DNA from: Sphaerimonospora mesophila NBRC 14179 = JCM 3151
Lineage (GTDB): Bacteria > Actinomycetota > Actinomycetes > Streptosporangiales > Streptosporangiaceae
Length of the DNA: 64,000 nt
Reading direction: 5' to 3'
NCBI GenBank assembly: GCA_001552515.1
Contig: BCRI01000010.1
Location: 1 to 64,000, forward strand
A program made the position numbers and the translations under genes. The notes beneath the pieces are model-generated. The model worked only from the letters and a program-made list of their open reading frames with translations. It was not told the origin of the DNA and ran no database searches. Position 1 is the first letter of the stretch. Each line of letters begins with the position of its first letter. Positions 30,844-40,029 of this stretch are shown here, piece after piece.

Positions 30844-30914
30844 TTTCGCTACCGCCGGCCCGTGGAAATTCCGAGCCTGCGCGGAACTTTCGTTGGTGGG
30901 GTGACAACGCGTGT

Positions 30915-31038
30915 GCGGCCCGGTCACTGCGCCGGGAGGAAGCTCCGGTCCGCTGCGAAGCCCGCTTCCACGGGCTTTCGCGTGCGGTCCTCGCTCCCTC
31001 CCGCTCCGCTCCCTTGATTCGGGGTGAACGTTGGGCGC
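30915..31038 (+). repeat. 124-bp direct repeat, copy 1 (parA-parB interval)
   Basis: Matches 31112-31235 over 124 bp with four differences. It begins GCGGCCCGGTCACTGCGCC and ends GTGAACGTTGGGCGC. It contains several dyads, such as CCCGCTTCCACGGGC, and could be transcribed after parA. The copies start 197 bp apart. Confidence 0.9.
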
Positions 31039-31111
31039 ACCACCGGGCCGATCGTCGCCACGGTGAAGAGGCACGGGACACCTCCAAGAGGCACGGGGCA
31101 CCTCCTGACGC

Positions 31112-31235
31112 GCGGCCCGGTCACTGCGCCGGGAGGAAGCTCCGGTCCGCTGCGACGCCCGCTTCCGCGGGCTTTCGCGTGCGGTCCTCGCTCCCTCCCG
31201 CTCCGCTCCCTTGATCCGGCGTGAACGTTGGGCGC
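31112..31235 (+). repeat. 124-bp direct repeat, copy 2 (parA-parB interval)
   Basis: Second copy of the 30915-31038 sequence, about 97% identical and of equal length. The parS site at 31260 follows 25 bp later. The 73 bases between the copies carry a short AGGCACGGG-CACCTCC duplication. Confidence 0.9.
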
Positions 31236-31259
31236 GCCATCCGGCCGGCGTCGCCTGGC

Positions 31260-31275
31260 TGTTTCACGTGAAACG
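31260..31275. promoter_or_regulatory. parS: parS site upstream of parB
   Basis: GTTTCACGTGAAAC core at 31261-31274, intergenic, about 170 nt before the parB start. Confidence 0.93.
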
Positions 31276-31446
31276 ACGAGGCCGGAGCATCACGCTGTGG
31301 CCGCGATGCTCATGAAGAAGCTTCCGCAGCGGTAACCTCTCCTGGTGTGCGTAGAGTGCCCGGTGTTCCAGCCATGAACTGGGACGCTGGGCACCGTCTT
31401 CTGTGCGGATGTCGCGGATGTATCGCGGGTGGGTAAGGGAGCAGCG

Positions 31447-32415
31447 GTGAGTCAGCAACGTCGGGGACTGGGCAAGGGACTTGGGGCTCTCATCCCCACG
31501 GCGCCGATCACCGATCCGGAGGCGCCGGCGAGCACGCCGAGCGTCCCCTCCGCGAGAACCTCGGATTCGGGCCTGAAGCCGGTCGACGGCGCCTACTTCC
31601 AGGAGATCCCGATCACCTCGATCTCCCCCAACCCGCGCCAACCCCGTGATGTCTTCGACGATGAGCGTCTGGAGGAGTTGGCCGCTTCTATCAAGGAGGT
31701 CGGCCTGCTCCAGCCGGTGGTCGTCAGATCCATCGGGGTCGACGGCTTCGAGCTCATCATGGGAGAGCGGCGGTGGCGTGCCTCCAAGCTGGCCGGGCTC
31801 GATCGGGTGCCGGCCATCGTACGGAGCACTCAGGACGATGAGATGCTGCGGGAGGCGCTCATCGAGAACCTCCAGCGCGAGCAGCTCAACGCTCTGGAGG
31901 AGGCGGCGGCCTACCGACAGCTCCTCGACGACTTCGGCGCTACCCATGAGGTGCTCGCCAAGAAGGTCGGCAGATCTCGCTCGCACATCACCAACACCCT
32001 GCGCCTGCTGAACCTCCCATCCAATGTCCAACTCCGTCTGGCGGCCGGCACCATCAGCGCGGGGCACGCACGGGCGCTGCTGACGCTCGACGACCCGGCG
32101 GCCATGGACCGGCTCGCGAGCCGGATCGTCGCGGAGGGGCTGTCCGTCCGGACCGTCGAGGAGATCGTGGCGCTGGGTGAGGCGACGGCCGGACCGGCGC
32201 CGCGCAAACCGAGGGCGAAGCAGCCGGTCGCCCCCGCCCTGCGGACGCTCGCCGACCGCCTGTCGGATCACTTCGAGACGCGGGTGAAGGTCGATCTCGG
32301 CCGCCGTAAGGGACGGATCGTGGTGGAGTTCTCCACCATCGACGATCTGGAGCGCATCATCGGCACGATGGCCCCCGAGGCCGCGAACGCGATGCGCGAC
32401 CTCTCCGACGAATAG
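31447..32415 (+). CDS. parB: Chromosome partitioning protein ParB
   Basis: CTP-dependent DNA clamp of 322 residues that loads at parS. The N-terminus has the ParA-interacting motif RRGLGKGLGALIP; the CTPase domain has ISPNPRQPR, GERRWRA and ENLQREQLN; the helix-turn-helix is EVLAKKVGRSRSHITNTLRLL; the C-terminal dimerisation domain ends near 322. GTG at 31447 has AAGGGAG upstream; an in-frame start 18 bases earlier lacks one. Four parS sites lie nearby. Confidence 0.96.
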   Translation: MSQQRRGLGKGLGALIPTAPITDPEAPASTPSVPSARTSDSGLKPVDGAYFQEIPITSISPNPRQPRDVFDDERLEELAASIKEVGLLQPVVVRSIGVDGFELIMGERRWRASKLAGLDRVPAIVRSTQDDEMLREALIENLQREQLNALEEAAAYRQLLDDFGATHEVLAKKVGRSRSHITNTLRLLNLPSNVQLRLAAGTISAGHARALLTLDDPAAMDRLASRIVAEGLSVRTVEEIVALGEATAGPAPRKPRAKQPVAPALRTLADRLSDHFETRVKVDLGRRKGRIVVEFSTIDDLERIIGTMAPEAANAMRDLSDE

Positions 32416-32507
32416 CCGGCGTCGGCGCCGTCCACCGCCGTCCACCGCCGTTCGCCGGGATCGAGGGACCGGCCACGGTTTTCGAGCACCGTCCTGAGAC
32501 GTCGAGC

Positions 32508-32523
32508 TGTTTCACGTGAAACA
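32508..32523. promoter_or_regulatory. parS: parS site downstream of parB
   Basis: Complete 16-bp consensus TGTTTCACGTGAAACA, about 50 nt before the histidine-phosphatase gene start. Confidence 0.94.
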
Positions 32524-32570
32524 CAGAGGCCGGGTACTCGGAGAGCCGGTGCCGACGAAGGGAGCAGACA

Positions 32571-33136
32571 GTGGCGGTTGAAATCGTCTATGAGACCCAC
32601 TCGATCAGCGATCACAACGAGGCCGGCATCGCGAGTGGCTGGTTGCCCGGTGAGTTGTCGGCGCTCGGTCGCGAGCTCGCCGCCGAGTTGGGCACGCGTC
32701 GCCGGGACGATGGACTGGCCGCCGTCTTCAGCTCCGATCTGCGCCGCGCCGTGCAGACCGCTGAGATCGCCTTCGCCGGCTCTGCTGTCCCGCTCCTGCG
32801 GGATCGGCGACTCCGCGAGTGCCACTACGGCGATCTGGACGGCATGCCGGTGAGCATGCGGAAGGGCGTCGAGGCCGGCACATCGATGACCCGTGGCCGG
32901 GCGGGCAGAGCTACCGGGAGGTGGTTGAGCAGACACGGGACTTCCTGGCCGATCTGGCCGCCGAGTGGGACGGCAGGAAGGTCCTGCTGATCGCGCATTC
33001 GGCCAACCGCTGGGCCCTCCAGCACCTCTTGGAGAGGATCCCACTCACCGAACTCGTCGACCGGCCGTTCTCCTGGCGGCCGGGCTGGACGTTCCACCTG
33101 CCGAGCGGATGGACGGGCCCGGACCGACCCGCATAG
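32571..33136 (+). pseudogene. Histidine phosphatase family gene with a frameshift
   Basis: Two overlapping frames together spell one histidine-phosphatase (phosphoglycerate-mutase-like) protein of about 188 residues. The first frame starts at GTG 32571 (GAAGGGAG upstream) and contains FSSDLRRAVQTAEIAF and LRECHYGDLDGM. The second frame continues with HIDDPWPGGQSYREVVEQTR and LLIAHSANRWAL. The shift lies near 32877-32882, where adding one base (for example a C, giving GGC CAC ATC) restores the frame. The usual N-terminal RHG is ETH here, so the arginine is missing even in the intact form. This is either a real mutation or a sequencing error. Confidence 0.8.
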
Positions 33137-33219
33137 TGCATCCTCTGATGCAGGCGTCATCCATCATCGCCGCACCCGGCACGGCGCTCTTCGATTGGCT
33201 CGGCTCTCTCAGCGCCCGG

Positions 33220-33235
33220 CGTTTCACGTGAAACA
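33220..33235. promoter_or_regulatory. parS: parS site between phosphatase gene and ddl
   Basis: GTTTCACGTGAAAC core at 33221-33234, in the short convergent interval just before the ddl stop. Confidence 0.93.
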
Positions 33236-33244
33236 GCGGGCGGG

Positions 33245-34195
33245 TCAGCCGCGCTGAGCCGCGATCTCCAGGAGGCCGCGGCAGAGGACGCCGAGGTCGC
33301 GTCCGGCCGCCTCGGCGGCCATCGGCAGGAGCGACGTCTCGGTCATGCCGGGCGCCACGTTCACCTCAAGGAAGTACGGGCGGCCGGTGGTGTCGACGAT
33401 GAGGTCGGTGCGGGAGATGTCGCGCAGCCCGAGCGCCGTGTGCGCGGTGACCGCCATGGCGGCGCAGGCCTCGGTCTCCTCCTCCGTCAGCCGGGCGGGC
33501 GCGAAGAACTCGGTGTGGCCCGCCGTGTAGCGCGCGGCGTAGTCGTAGACACCGCGGTCCGGCACGATCTCGACCGGCGGCAGCGCGACGGGTCCGTCGC
33601 CGAGGTCGACGACTGAGACGGCCACCTCGACGCCCTGGACGTACTTCTCGATGAGCGCCGTGTCTCCGTAAGCGAAGCAGCCGACCATGGCCGCCGGCAG
33701 TTCCTCGGCGCTGCGTACGATGGACGCCCCGAGGGCCGATCCGCCCCGCGAGGGCTTGACGAAGAGCGGCAGCCCGAGGCGCTCCACGATCCGTCCGAGC
33801 ACGGCCGACGCGCCCAGGTCGTGGAAGGTCTCCTTGGGCAGCGCGACCGAGGCGGGGGTGTTCAGTCCCCACGAAGCGACGACCGCCTTGGCCGTCGGCT
33901 TGTCGAACGCGATGTGGCAGGCGTCCGGGGTCGCACCCACGTAGGGCACGCCGAGGAGTTCCAGCACGGACCGGATGGCCCCGTCCTCCCCCGCGCCGCC
34001 GTGCAGGGTGACGAAAGCGGCGTCCGGCGGGTCGGCCAGCACAGCGGGCACGAGGGCGGCGTCGGTGTCGCGTGTCTCCACGTCCACCCCTGTGGCGCGG
34101 AGCGCCTCGGCCACGCGGCGGCCGGAACGGATCGAGACCTCGCGCTCGTAGGAGAGCCCACCGGCGAGGATGAGCACGTGGCCGAGATCGCTCAT
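33245..34195 (-). CDS. D-alanine--D-alanine ligase family protein
   Basis: ATP-grasp ligase of 316 residues. Motifs are AGGLSYEREVSIRSG at the N-terminus, TLHGGAGEDGAIRSVLELLGVPYVG, LFVKPSRGGSALGAS, EKYVQGVEVAVSV and the metal/ATP end FLEVNVAPGMTETSLLP. It joins two D-alanines for peptidoglycan precursors in the cytoplasm. It is smaller than the main actinobacterial Ddl (about 370 residues), and a second ddl elsewhere in the genome is likely. Variants of this fold can make D-Ala-D-Ser or D-Ala-D-Lac or join other amino acids; that cannot be decided here. Confidence 0.87.
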   Translation of the reverse strand: MSDLGHVLILAGGLSYEREVSIRSGRRVAEALRATGVDVETRDTDAALVPAVLADPPDAAFVTLHGGAGEDGAIRSVLELLGVPYVGATPDACHIAFDKPTAKAVVASWGLNTPASVALPKETFHDLGASAVLGRIVERLGLPLFVKPSRGGSALGASIVRSAEELPAAMVGCFAYGDTALIEKYVQGVEVAVSVVDLGDGPVALPPVEIVPDRGVYDYAARYTAGHTEFFAPARLTEEETEACAAMAVTAHTALGLRDISRTDLIVDTTGRPYFLEVNVAPGMTETSLLPMAAEAAGRDLGVLCRGLLEIAAQRG

Positions 34196-34572
34196 GCTCC
34201 GGCCTCCGAAGCGGTGGGGCGCGGACGCGTGGAGACGGCATGCGGAATCATCGTCGACTCGCTCACCAGGAGCCCTTTCTCACTGCTGGGTCGGGTACGG
34301 TCAGCCTCAACAGGCTAGTGCCCCTCCCGCCGATCTTCGCCCCGTCGTGTCGCCCGGGACGGCGCCTGCTCCACCCCACGAAGACCACGAAGATTCCGAG
34401 CCTGCGAGGAATCTCCGCGAGCCGGGGGAGCCGACAACGCCGACAACGCCGACAATGCCGCTATCGACTCCCCTCCGCCTTGCGGCGCACCCACCCGGAA
34501 CACCGCACCGCCCGGGTGACCCCGGACGGTGTGGTGCCCCTGCGATGGCGGGTGCCGTACCCGATCCGGATC
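34196..34572. other. Intergenic region between ddl and aminotransferase genes
   Basis: About 377 bases without a credible gene. It contains a hairpin ATTCCGAGCCTGCGAGGAAT (34393-34412) matching a similar one after parA (30867-30886), and three 9-bp GACAACGCC-type units at 34433-34459. The region probably holds the terminator of the aminotransferase gene and the promoter of ddl. Confidence 0.5.
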
Positions 34573-35898
34573 TCAGGCGAGGTCGGGACCGGGCGTGTCG
34601 ACGCCCGTGCGCGAGGGAGCGGCTCCGGTGCCGAACGTGTCTCGCAGACGCAGTTCCTGCTCGATCACACCGGCGAGACGACGTACGCCCTCCCGGATGC
34701 GATCGGGCTGCGGATAGCAGTACGACAGACGCATGTGACGTGCGCCGCCGCCGTCCGCGTAGAAGCCCGTCCCGGGTACGAACGCGACCCGCTCGGCGAT
34801 CGCCCGCGGCAGGAGCGCCTTCGAGTCGAGGCCTTCGGGAAGGGTCATCCATACGAAGAACCCGCCACTGGGACGGGTCCACGAACAGCCGGGCGGCATG
34901 AGCATCTCGAGCGAGCCGAGGAGCGCGTCGCGTCGCTCGCGATACAGCTCACGGAACGTCTTGATCTGCTCCCGCCAGGGCTGGGTGGCCAGATACTGCC
35001 CCACCGCGAGCTGGGTGAAGGTCGAGTGCGACAGCACGGCGGACTCCATCGCCAGGACCAGCTTCTCGCGGATCGCGTGCGGAGCGAGCGCCCAGCCCAC
35101 CCGGAAGCCGGGGGCGAGGGTCTTGGAGAACGAGCCGAGGTACACCACGCCGTCGGCGTCGTCCGCCCGCATCGCGCGCAGCGGCTCCCCGTCGAAACCG
35201 AGAAGTCCGTACGGATTGTCCTCCACGACGAGCACACCGGCCCGCCGGCAGATCTCCAGAACCTGACGGCGGCGCACCTCGTTGAGCGTGACGCCCGCCG
35301 GGTTCTGGTAGGTGGGGATCGTGTAGAGGAACTTGATGCGGTTTCCGGCGGCCTGCAGGGCGTAGATGGTCTGCGCGAGGGACTCGGGGACGAGCCCCTG
35401 GTCGTCCATCGCGAGGTGCACCACCTTGGCCTGGTATGCGCTGAACGTGCCGAGCGCGCCGACGTACGACGGCCCCTCGGCCAGCACCACGTCGCCCGGG
35501 TCGATGAAGATGCGGGTGATCAGGTCGAGCGCCTGCTGCGAGCCGACCGTGACGACCACGTCGTCGGGGCCTGCCTCGATGCCCTCGAGCCGCATGACCT
35601 CGCAGATCTGCTCGCGCAGTCCCGGATCGCCCTGGCCGCCGCCGTACTGCAGGGCGACGGCTCCCCGCTTGGAGACCAGGTCGGCGACCAGCTCGCCGAC
35701 CAGGTCGAGGGGAAGGGCGGTGACGTACGGCATGCCGCCGGCGAGCGAGACCACCTCGGGCCGCGACGCGACGGCGAAAAGAGCTCGGACCTCGGAGGCG
35801 ACCATCCCGGCTGCCCGGGCTGCGTACCGATCGACATAGGCGTCAATGCGCGACCCGTGGGGCGCGTTCGTCTGACCGCGATCAAGCTCTTGATCCAC
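34573..35898 (-). CDS. PLP-dependent aminotransferase, class I/II (MocR-like domain without HTH)
   Basis: Fold-type I aminotransferase of 441 residues. Lysine 259 in GSFSKTLAPGFRVGW binds pyridoxal phosphate, with NPAG and D227 in VVEDNPYG as cofactor contacts and a late Arg in HMRLSYCYP. The sequence is of the 2-aminoadipate/multi-substrate (LysN-like) group, without the GntR helix found in MocR regulators. GTG at 35898 is chosen because GGAGG precedes it; the frame continues upstream to 36042 without a ribosome site. Its position in the par-trx interval is common in actinobacteria, and the substrate is unknown. Confidence 0.88.
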   Translation of the reverse strand: MDQELDRGQTNAPHGSRIDAYVDRYAARAAGMVASEVRALFAVASRPEVVSLAGGMPYVTALPLDLVGELVADLVSKRGAVALQYGGGQGDPGLREQICEVMRLEGIEAGPDDVVVTVGSQQALDLITRIFIDPGDVVLAEGPSYVGALGTFSAYQAKVVHLAMDDQGLVPESLAQTIYALQAAGNRIKFLYTIPTYQNPAGVTLNEVRRRQVLEICRRAGVLVVEDNPYGLLGFDGEPLRAMRADDADGVVYLGSFSKTLAPGFRVGWALAPHAIREKLVLAMESAVLSHSTFTQLAVGQYLATQPWREQIKTFRELYRERRDALLGSLEMLMPPGCSWTRPSGGFFVWMTLPEGLDSKALLPRAIAERVAFVPGTGFYADGGGARHMRLSYCYPQPDRIREGVRRLAGVIEQELRLRDTFGTGAAPSRTGVDTPGPDLA

Positions 35899-36199
35899 GG
35901 TCCACCTCCGATCACATAGCCGAGAAATCCAGATTACGGTAACGCGGCACGCCGATAACAACAGGGTGTTGACGATTAACCGCTCCTCAGGTGGCCCTCC
36001 CGTGCCACTGATGTGCGGAGTTCCCATCCTGACGATCGGCATTCACCTGTTTGGAAAAGGGAACGTACGGAACACGGACACAGGGGGCGATCGCGTCGGC
36101 TCCCCGCCCGAACCCGATCGCTGGGTTACGATGCGAGCTGGAGACGCCGTGTTCGTGCGCTTTTCCGGCAAGACTCCTGGGCGGGGATTGGGGCATCAC

Positions 36200-36817
36200 G
36201 TGTCGCGTCGGCTGGTCAACGTCACTCTCGACAACCTCGATGACCTGCCACGCCGGTGCAGGCGCTGCGTGTTCTGGGAGCTCGACCCGGTGAGCGGCGA
36301 GCGCGCCACGGAGGTCGGCGACTCCGCCCTGGAGAAAGAGGCGTGGATTTCCGCGACCCTGCTGGAATGGGGGAGCTGCGGGAAAATCGCTTATGTGGAC
36401 GGGGTGGCCGCCGGCTTCGTGCTCTATGCCCCGCCGCTCTACGTGCCGCGCTCGGTGGCGTTCCCGACCTCGCCCGTGAGCTCGGACGCCGTGCTGCTGA
36501 TGACGGCGCACATCATTCCCGAGTTCTCCGGCGGCGGGCTCGGCCGGATGCTGGTCCAGGGGGTCGCCAAGGACCTCACCCGCCGCGGCGTGCGCGCGAT
36601 CGAGGCCTTCGGCGACCTGAAGTGGGAGCAGCCGGGCTGTGTGCTGCCCGCCGAATACCTGCTGTCGGTCGGGTTCAAGACCGTACGGCCCCACCTGCGT
36701 TTCCCCCGGCTGCGTCTGGAGCTCAAGACGGCCGTCTCATGGCGTGAGGACGTCGAGGTGGCCCTGGAGAGGCTGCTGGGGTCGATGTCACCGGAGCGGG
36801 CCCTGCGGCCGGTCTGA
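36200..36817 (+). CDS. GNAT family N-acetyltransferase
   Basis: A 205-residue protein. Its core IIPEFSGGGLGRMLVQGVAKDLTRRG matches the acetyl-CoA-binding motif A of GNAT enzymes (Q/R-x-x-G-x-G/A type). The N-terminal part RRLVNVTLDNLDDLPRRCRRCVFWELDP, with a CxxC, is typical of this actinobacterial subgroup next to parAB. GTG at 36200 is preferred; the open frame extends to 35966 without similarity. It is divergent from the aminotransferase gene. The acceptor substrate is unknown. Confidence 0.8.
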   Translation: MSRRLVNVTLDNLDDLPRRCRRCVFWELDPVSGERATEVGDSALEKEAWISATLLEWGSCGKIAYVDGVAAGFVLYAPPLYVPRSVAFPTSPVSSDAVLLMTAHIIPEFSGGGLGRMLVQGVAKDLTRRGVRAIEAFGDLKWEQPGCVLPAEYLLSVGFKTVRPHLRFPRLRLELKTAVSWREDVEVALERLLGSMSPERALRPV

Positions 36818-36872
36818 GGCGCTCTCAGCCCTCCGGCCCCACCTGCCGTCCGCCGTCACGTCTCGTCCGGCA

Positions 36873-37529
36873 TCACGGCGCGTCCATCAGGCCGGTCTCC
36901 CAGGCCCAGGCGGCGACCTCGACCCGGTTGCGCAGCCCCAGTTTGGCCTGGATGCCGGAAATATGGCTCTTCACCGTGCTCAGTGAAATGAACAGCTCGG
37001 CCGCGATCTCCTGATTGGTACGGCCCCGGGCGATGGACAGCACCACCTCGGTCTCCCGTTGGGAGAGTCGCTGCCGCCGGCCACGGTCCGACGGCGCTCC
37101 CGAGCGCGTGATGTGCCGAAGCAGCCGCAGGGTCACCGCCGGCGAGATCAGGGCGTCCCCGGCGTTCGCGGCCCGAACCGCCTCCACGAGCAGGGCAGGA
37201 CCGGCATCCTTCAGGACGAAGCCGACGGCCCCGCCGCGCAGTGCGCCGTACACGTACTCGTCGAGGTCGAAGGTGGTGACGACGACGACCCGCAGCGGAT
37301 CCCGGACGCCCGGGCCGGCCAGGGCTCGCGTGACCTCGATGCCGTCCAGACGGGGCATTCGGATGTCCACGAGGCACACGTCGGGGCGCAGCCGCCGGGC
37401 CAGGGCGACCGCCTCGGCGCCGTCCGAGGCCTCGGCGATCACACTGATGTCGGCTTGGTCCTCCAGAATGAGCCGCAGACCGCCGCGCACCATCGCCTGG
37501 TCGTCGGCGAGCAGAACCCGGATCGTCAT
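36873..37529 (-). CDS. NarL/LuxR-type response regulator
   Basis: A 218-residue two-component response regulator. The receiver domain has the acidic pair D9/D10, phosphoacceptor D55 in VCLVDIRMPR and K107 in GFVLKDAGP. The C-terminal LuxR helix-turn-helix reads LSQRETEVVLSIARGRTNQEIAAELFISLSTVKSH. The ATG at 37529 overlaps the stop of the sensor kinase gene by 4 bp, so the partners are coupled. Targets are not visible. Confidence 0.95.
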   Translation of the reverse strand: MTIRVLLADDQAMVRGGLRLILEDQADISVIAEASDGAEAVALARRLRPDVCLVDIRMPRLDGIEVTRALAGPGVRDPLRVVVVTTFDLDEYVYGALRGGAVGFVLKDAGPALLVEAVRAANAGDALISPAVTLRLLRHITRSGAPSDRGRRQRLSQRETEVVLSIARGRTNQEIAAELFISLSTVKSHISGIQAKLGLRNRVEVAAWAWETGLMDAP

Positions 37530-38716
37530 CGTGACTCCCGCTCGCGTACGGGCAGGGTGGCGCGTACCGACCAGCCCGCCCCGTCCGCCGCGCCGCCCGC
37601 GCCCGTCGCCGTACGGGGGCCTGCGCACAGCGTGCCGCCGAGGGCCTCGACGCGCTCGCGCATCCCGACCAGGCCGTACCCGCCGCGCTGGGGATACAGC
37701 GCCGGGGACGGCGGGGCGTCGTCGACCACCTCGACGGTGATGGCCTGCCGGTCCCGGGTGACGCTGACCGTGACGGTAGGGGCATGCGGAGCGTGCCGGG
37801 CGATGTTGGTCAGCGACTCCTGTACGACACGGTAGACGGTGCCGGCCACCTCGGGCGGCCACGCCGACTGCTCTTCGTCGTCGGGTAACCGCGCGTGCAC
37901 GGCGGGGCCGCCGCGGTCGTCGAAGCGGCCGACCAGTTCGCCGAGCCGTTCGGGACCGGGTGCGGCGGGTGCGGCATCGTCCTCGGCGGTGTCGCGCAGC
38001 AGGCCGACCACGCGTCGCATCGCGGCCAGCGCATCGGAACCCGCGGTCTCGATGGCGGCGAGGGAGTCGTCCAGCTTCTCCGGGTGCTTGCCGGCGACGA
38101 GCCGCGCGGCCTGCGCCTGGACCACGATGCCGGTGATGTGGTGGGCGACGAGGTCATGCAGTTCCCTGGCCAACTCCATGCGTTCGCCGCGGCGCACCCG
38201 CTCGGAGACGGCCCGGCGGCGGGCGTCGAGCAGCCGCGGCCACAGTCCGATCACGAGGGCGGCGAGCCAGCCCATGCCGTTCAGCAGCGGCACCGTCATG
38301 TTGGACGAGGAGGTCAGGGCGGCGAACAGCCCACCGGCCACCACCGCGAGCCCTCCGGCCGCGACGGCACACGCGGCGGCGGCCGGCAGCGCCCTGACCC
38401 CCGAACCGACGAGTACGGCAAGGCCCAGGGCCATGGCGGGGCTGGGCTCAGCGGGCAGCCGGGCCGACCTGGCGGTCAGGATGGCGGCCGCCGCGACGAT
38501 CAGCCCCGCGAACGCCGCCAGGGTTCGATGGCGGCGCCGCGACAGGGCGAGCACACATACCACAGCCCCGGCGGCGCAGCCGAACCGCCAGTGGCCCCCG
38601 CCCCAACTCTCCGCGATCTGGACCGCCTGGAAGGCGAGCGCCGCCGCGAACACGGCTGCGAGTCCGATGTCGGCCGCGAACCCGGCCCGCCCGTTCGGTG
38701 GCACCCGAAGCTTCAC
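37526..38716 (-). CDS. Sensor histidine kinase, HisKA_3 family
   Basis: Membrane histidine kinase of 396 residues. Four or five hydrophobic segments fill the first 160 residues. The dimerisation/phosphoacceptor domain has H187 in [13 protein letters not shown], and the ATPase domain contains [16 protein letters not shown] (N box), VVDDAPP and [16 protein letters not shown]. It phosphorylates the adjacent NarL-type regulator. The sensing part has no large extracellular loop, so the signal may be membrane-derived (inference). Confidence 0.94.
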   Translation of the reverse strand: MKLRVPPNGRAGFAADIGLAAVFAAALAFQAVQIAESWGGGHWRFGCAAGAVVCVLALSRRRHRTLAAFAGLIVAAAAILTARSARLPAEPSPAMALGLAVLVGSGVRALPAAAACAVAAGGLAVVAGGLFAALTSSSNMTVPLLNGMGWLAALVIGLWPRLLDARRRAVSERVRRGERMELARELHDLVAHHITGIVVQAQAARLVAGKHPEKLDDSLAAIETAGSDALAAMRRVVGLLRDTAEDDAAPAAPGPERLGELVGRFDDRGGPAVHARLPDDEEQSAWPPEVAGTVYRVVQESLTNIARHAPHAPTVTVSVTRDRQAITVEVVDDAPPSPALYPQRGGYGLVGMRERVEALGGTLCAGPRTATGAGGAADGAGWSVRATLPVRERESR

Positions 38717-38833
38717 GCCGTCAGGTTAGGAGGTTTCTCCCCTGCCCTGAACCGGCCGAAAGTACGGTCACGGACGGCGCGAACCCTGCTTTCGACCGAT
38801 GTCGGCGCTCGGGCGGGACCGCACGATGAGCCC

Positions 38834-39916
38834 ATGACACCGGAATCACTCACCTCAGGTGCCGTCGCCCGAGGTCCCGACCACGTGTCGCGGCGGCCGC
38901 CCGATGGTCCGGCAGAGCCTGTGACGACCTCCGCCGGCCGGCCCAGGATCGCCGCGCTCGACGTCCTGCGCGGGTTCGCGCTGTGCGGCATCCTGCTGGC
39001 CAACGTCCAACCGATAGCGCACGTCGGCGATGTCGCCGTGATTTCGGATTCGCCGGGGAGCACGGCGGACGTGTGGCTGGGTCTGCTCGTCGAGCAGCGC
39101 TTCTTCCCGATCTTCTCGCTGCTGTTCGGCATCGGTTTCTCGCTGCTGCTGGACTCCGCACGCAAGCGCGTCGCCCGTCCGCGGCTGGTTTTGCTGCGCC
39201 GGCTCGTCGTCCTGCTCGTAGTCGGCCTGGCGCACTTCCTGCTGCTGTGGCACGGCGACATCCTGTCCACCTACGCCGTCGTCGGCCTGGTGGTGCTGAT
39301 GCCCTCGACCTGGCTGCCGAGGTGGGCCGTCGCCGGACTGGCCGCCGTGCTCGTCACCACGGCGCTGGTCATCGGCGGCGACAGGACCGTGCTGGTCGCG
39401 GGGCTGTTCCTGCTCGGTTCGGCACTCGTCCGCTACGGCGTGATCGACCGGATGGAGCACTCCACCCGGGTGCCGGCCGTGCTGGGCATGGCCCTGGTGG
39501 CGGGGGCGGTGCCCGTGGTGTCGCGGCAGTCGACGTCGTCGGCGCACGACCCGGGCTTCGCCGTCGCGCTCGCGGGGGCCGGCCTGCTGCTCGCGGGCGC
39601 GTACATATGCGGCATGCTGCTCGCGCTCAGAACGCCGCTGCGGCCGGTGCTGTACGCCGTCTTCGCCCCGCTGGGCCGGATGGCGCTGACCAACTACCTG
39701 ACCGCCACCGTCCTCGTGCTGGCGGTCGCCCGCTTCTTCGGCGATCCGCCGGTCACCTGGTCCTCGACGAGGGTGGTGCTGATCGCCGCCGTCATCCTGT
39801 CCGTCCAGTGGGTGTGGTCCACGCTGTGGCTGCGCCGATACGGGCAGGGACCCCTGGAGTGGCTGTGGCGCTGGGCCGCCTGGGCTCGGCGTCCGTCCCC
39901 GCGCCGCACCTCCTGA
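38834..39916 (+). CDS. DUF418 family membrane protein
   Basis: Multi-pass membrane protein of 360 residues with about nine or ten hydrophobic segments. Family features include [23 protein letters not shown] at the start, [11 protein letters not shown] and the C-terminal DUF418 domain with [16 protein letters not shown]. The chosen ATG at 38834 gives a 40-residue soluble N-terminus. The family (YeiB-like) is widespread but functionally uncharacterised. It is divergent from the two-component genes, which may therefore regulate it (inference). Confidence 0.87.
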   Translation: MTPESLTSGAVARGPDHVSRRPPDGPAEPVTTSAGRPRIAALDVLRGFALCGILLANVQPIAHVGDVAVISDSPGSTADVWLGLLVEQRFFPIFSLLFGIGFSLLLDSARKRVARPRLVLLRRLVVLLVVGLAHFLLLWHGDILSTYAVVGLVVLMPSTWLPRWAVAGLAAVLVTTALVIGGDRTVLVAGLFLLGSALVRYGVIDRMEHSTRVPAVLGMALVAGAVPVVSRQSTSSAHDPGFAVALAGAGLLLAGAYICGMLLALRTPLRPVLYAVFAPLGRMALTNYLTATVLVLAVARFFGDPPVTWSSTRVVLIAAVILSVQWVWSTLWLRRYGQGPLEWLWRWAAWARRPSPRRTS

Positions 39917-39939
39917 CCCGCCATCTGGGTGAGCACGAC

Positions 39940-39984
39940 GAAGCCCCCCTCACCGGCGGCGCCGTACCGCCGGTGAGAGGGGCT
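39940..39984. terminator. Bidirectional terminator hairpin between DUF418 gene and trxA
   Basis: AAGCCCCCCTCACCGGCGG (39940-39958) pairs with 39966-39984 with one mismatch around a 7-nt loop, between convergent genes. Confidence 0.75.
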
Positions 39985-40029
39985 TCCAAGGTGTCGCCGC
40001 CGGAAACAGCGGCGAGAGGCGGACACCCG

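Noticed and set aside
34433-34459. Three GACAACGCC-like 9-bp units as a regulatory repeat
   Set aside because: Very short, imperfect and lacking dyad symmetry; likely slippage in noncoding DNA.
37895-38833. N-terminal extension of the DUF418 frame
   Set aside because: The upstream part is antisense to the histidine kinase gene; the family similarity begins only at the ATG at 38834.
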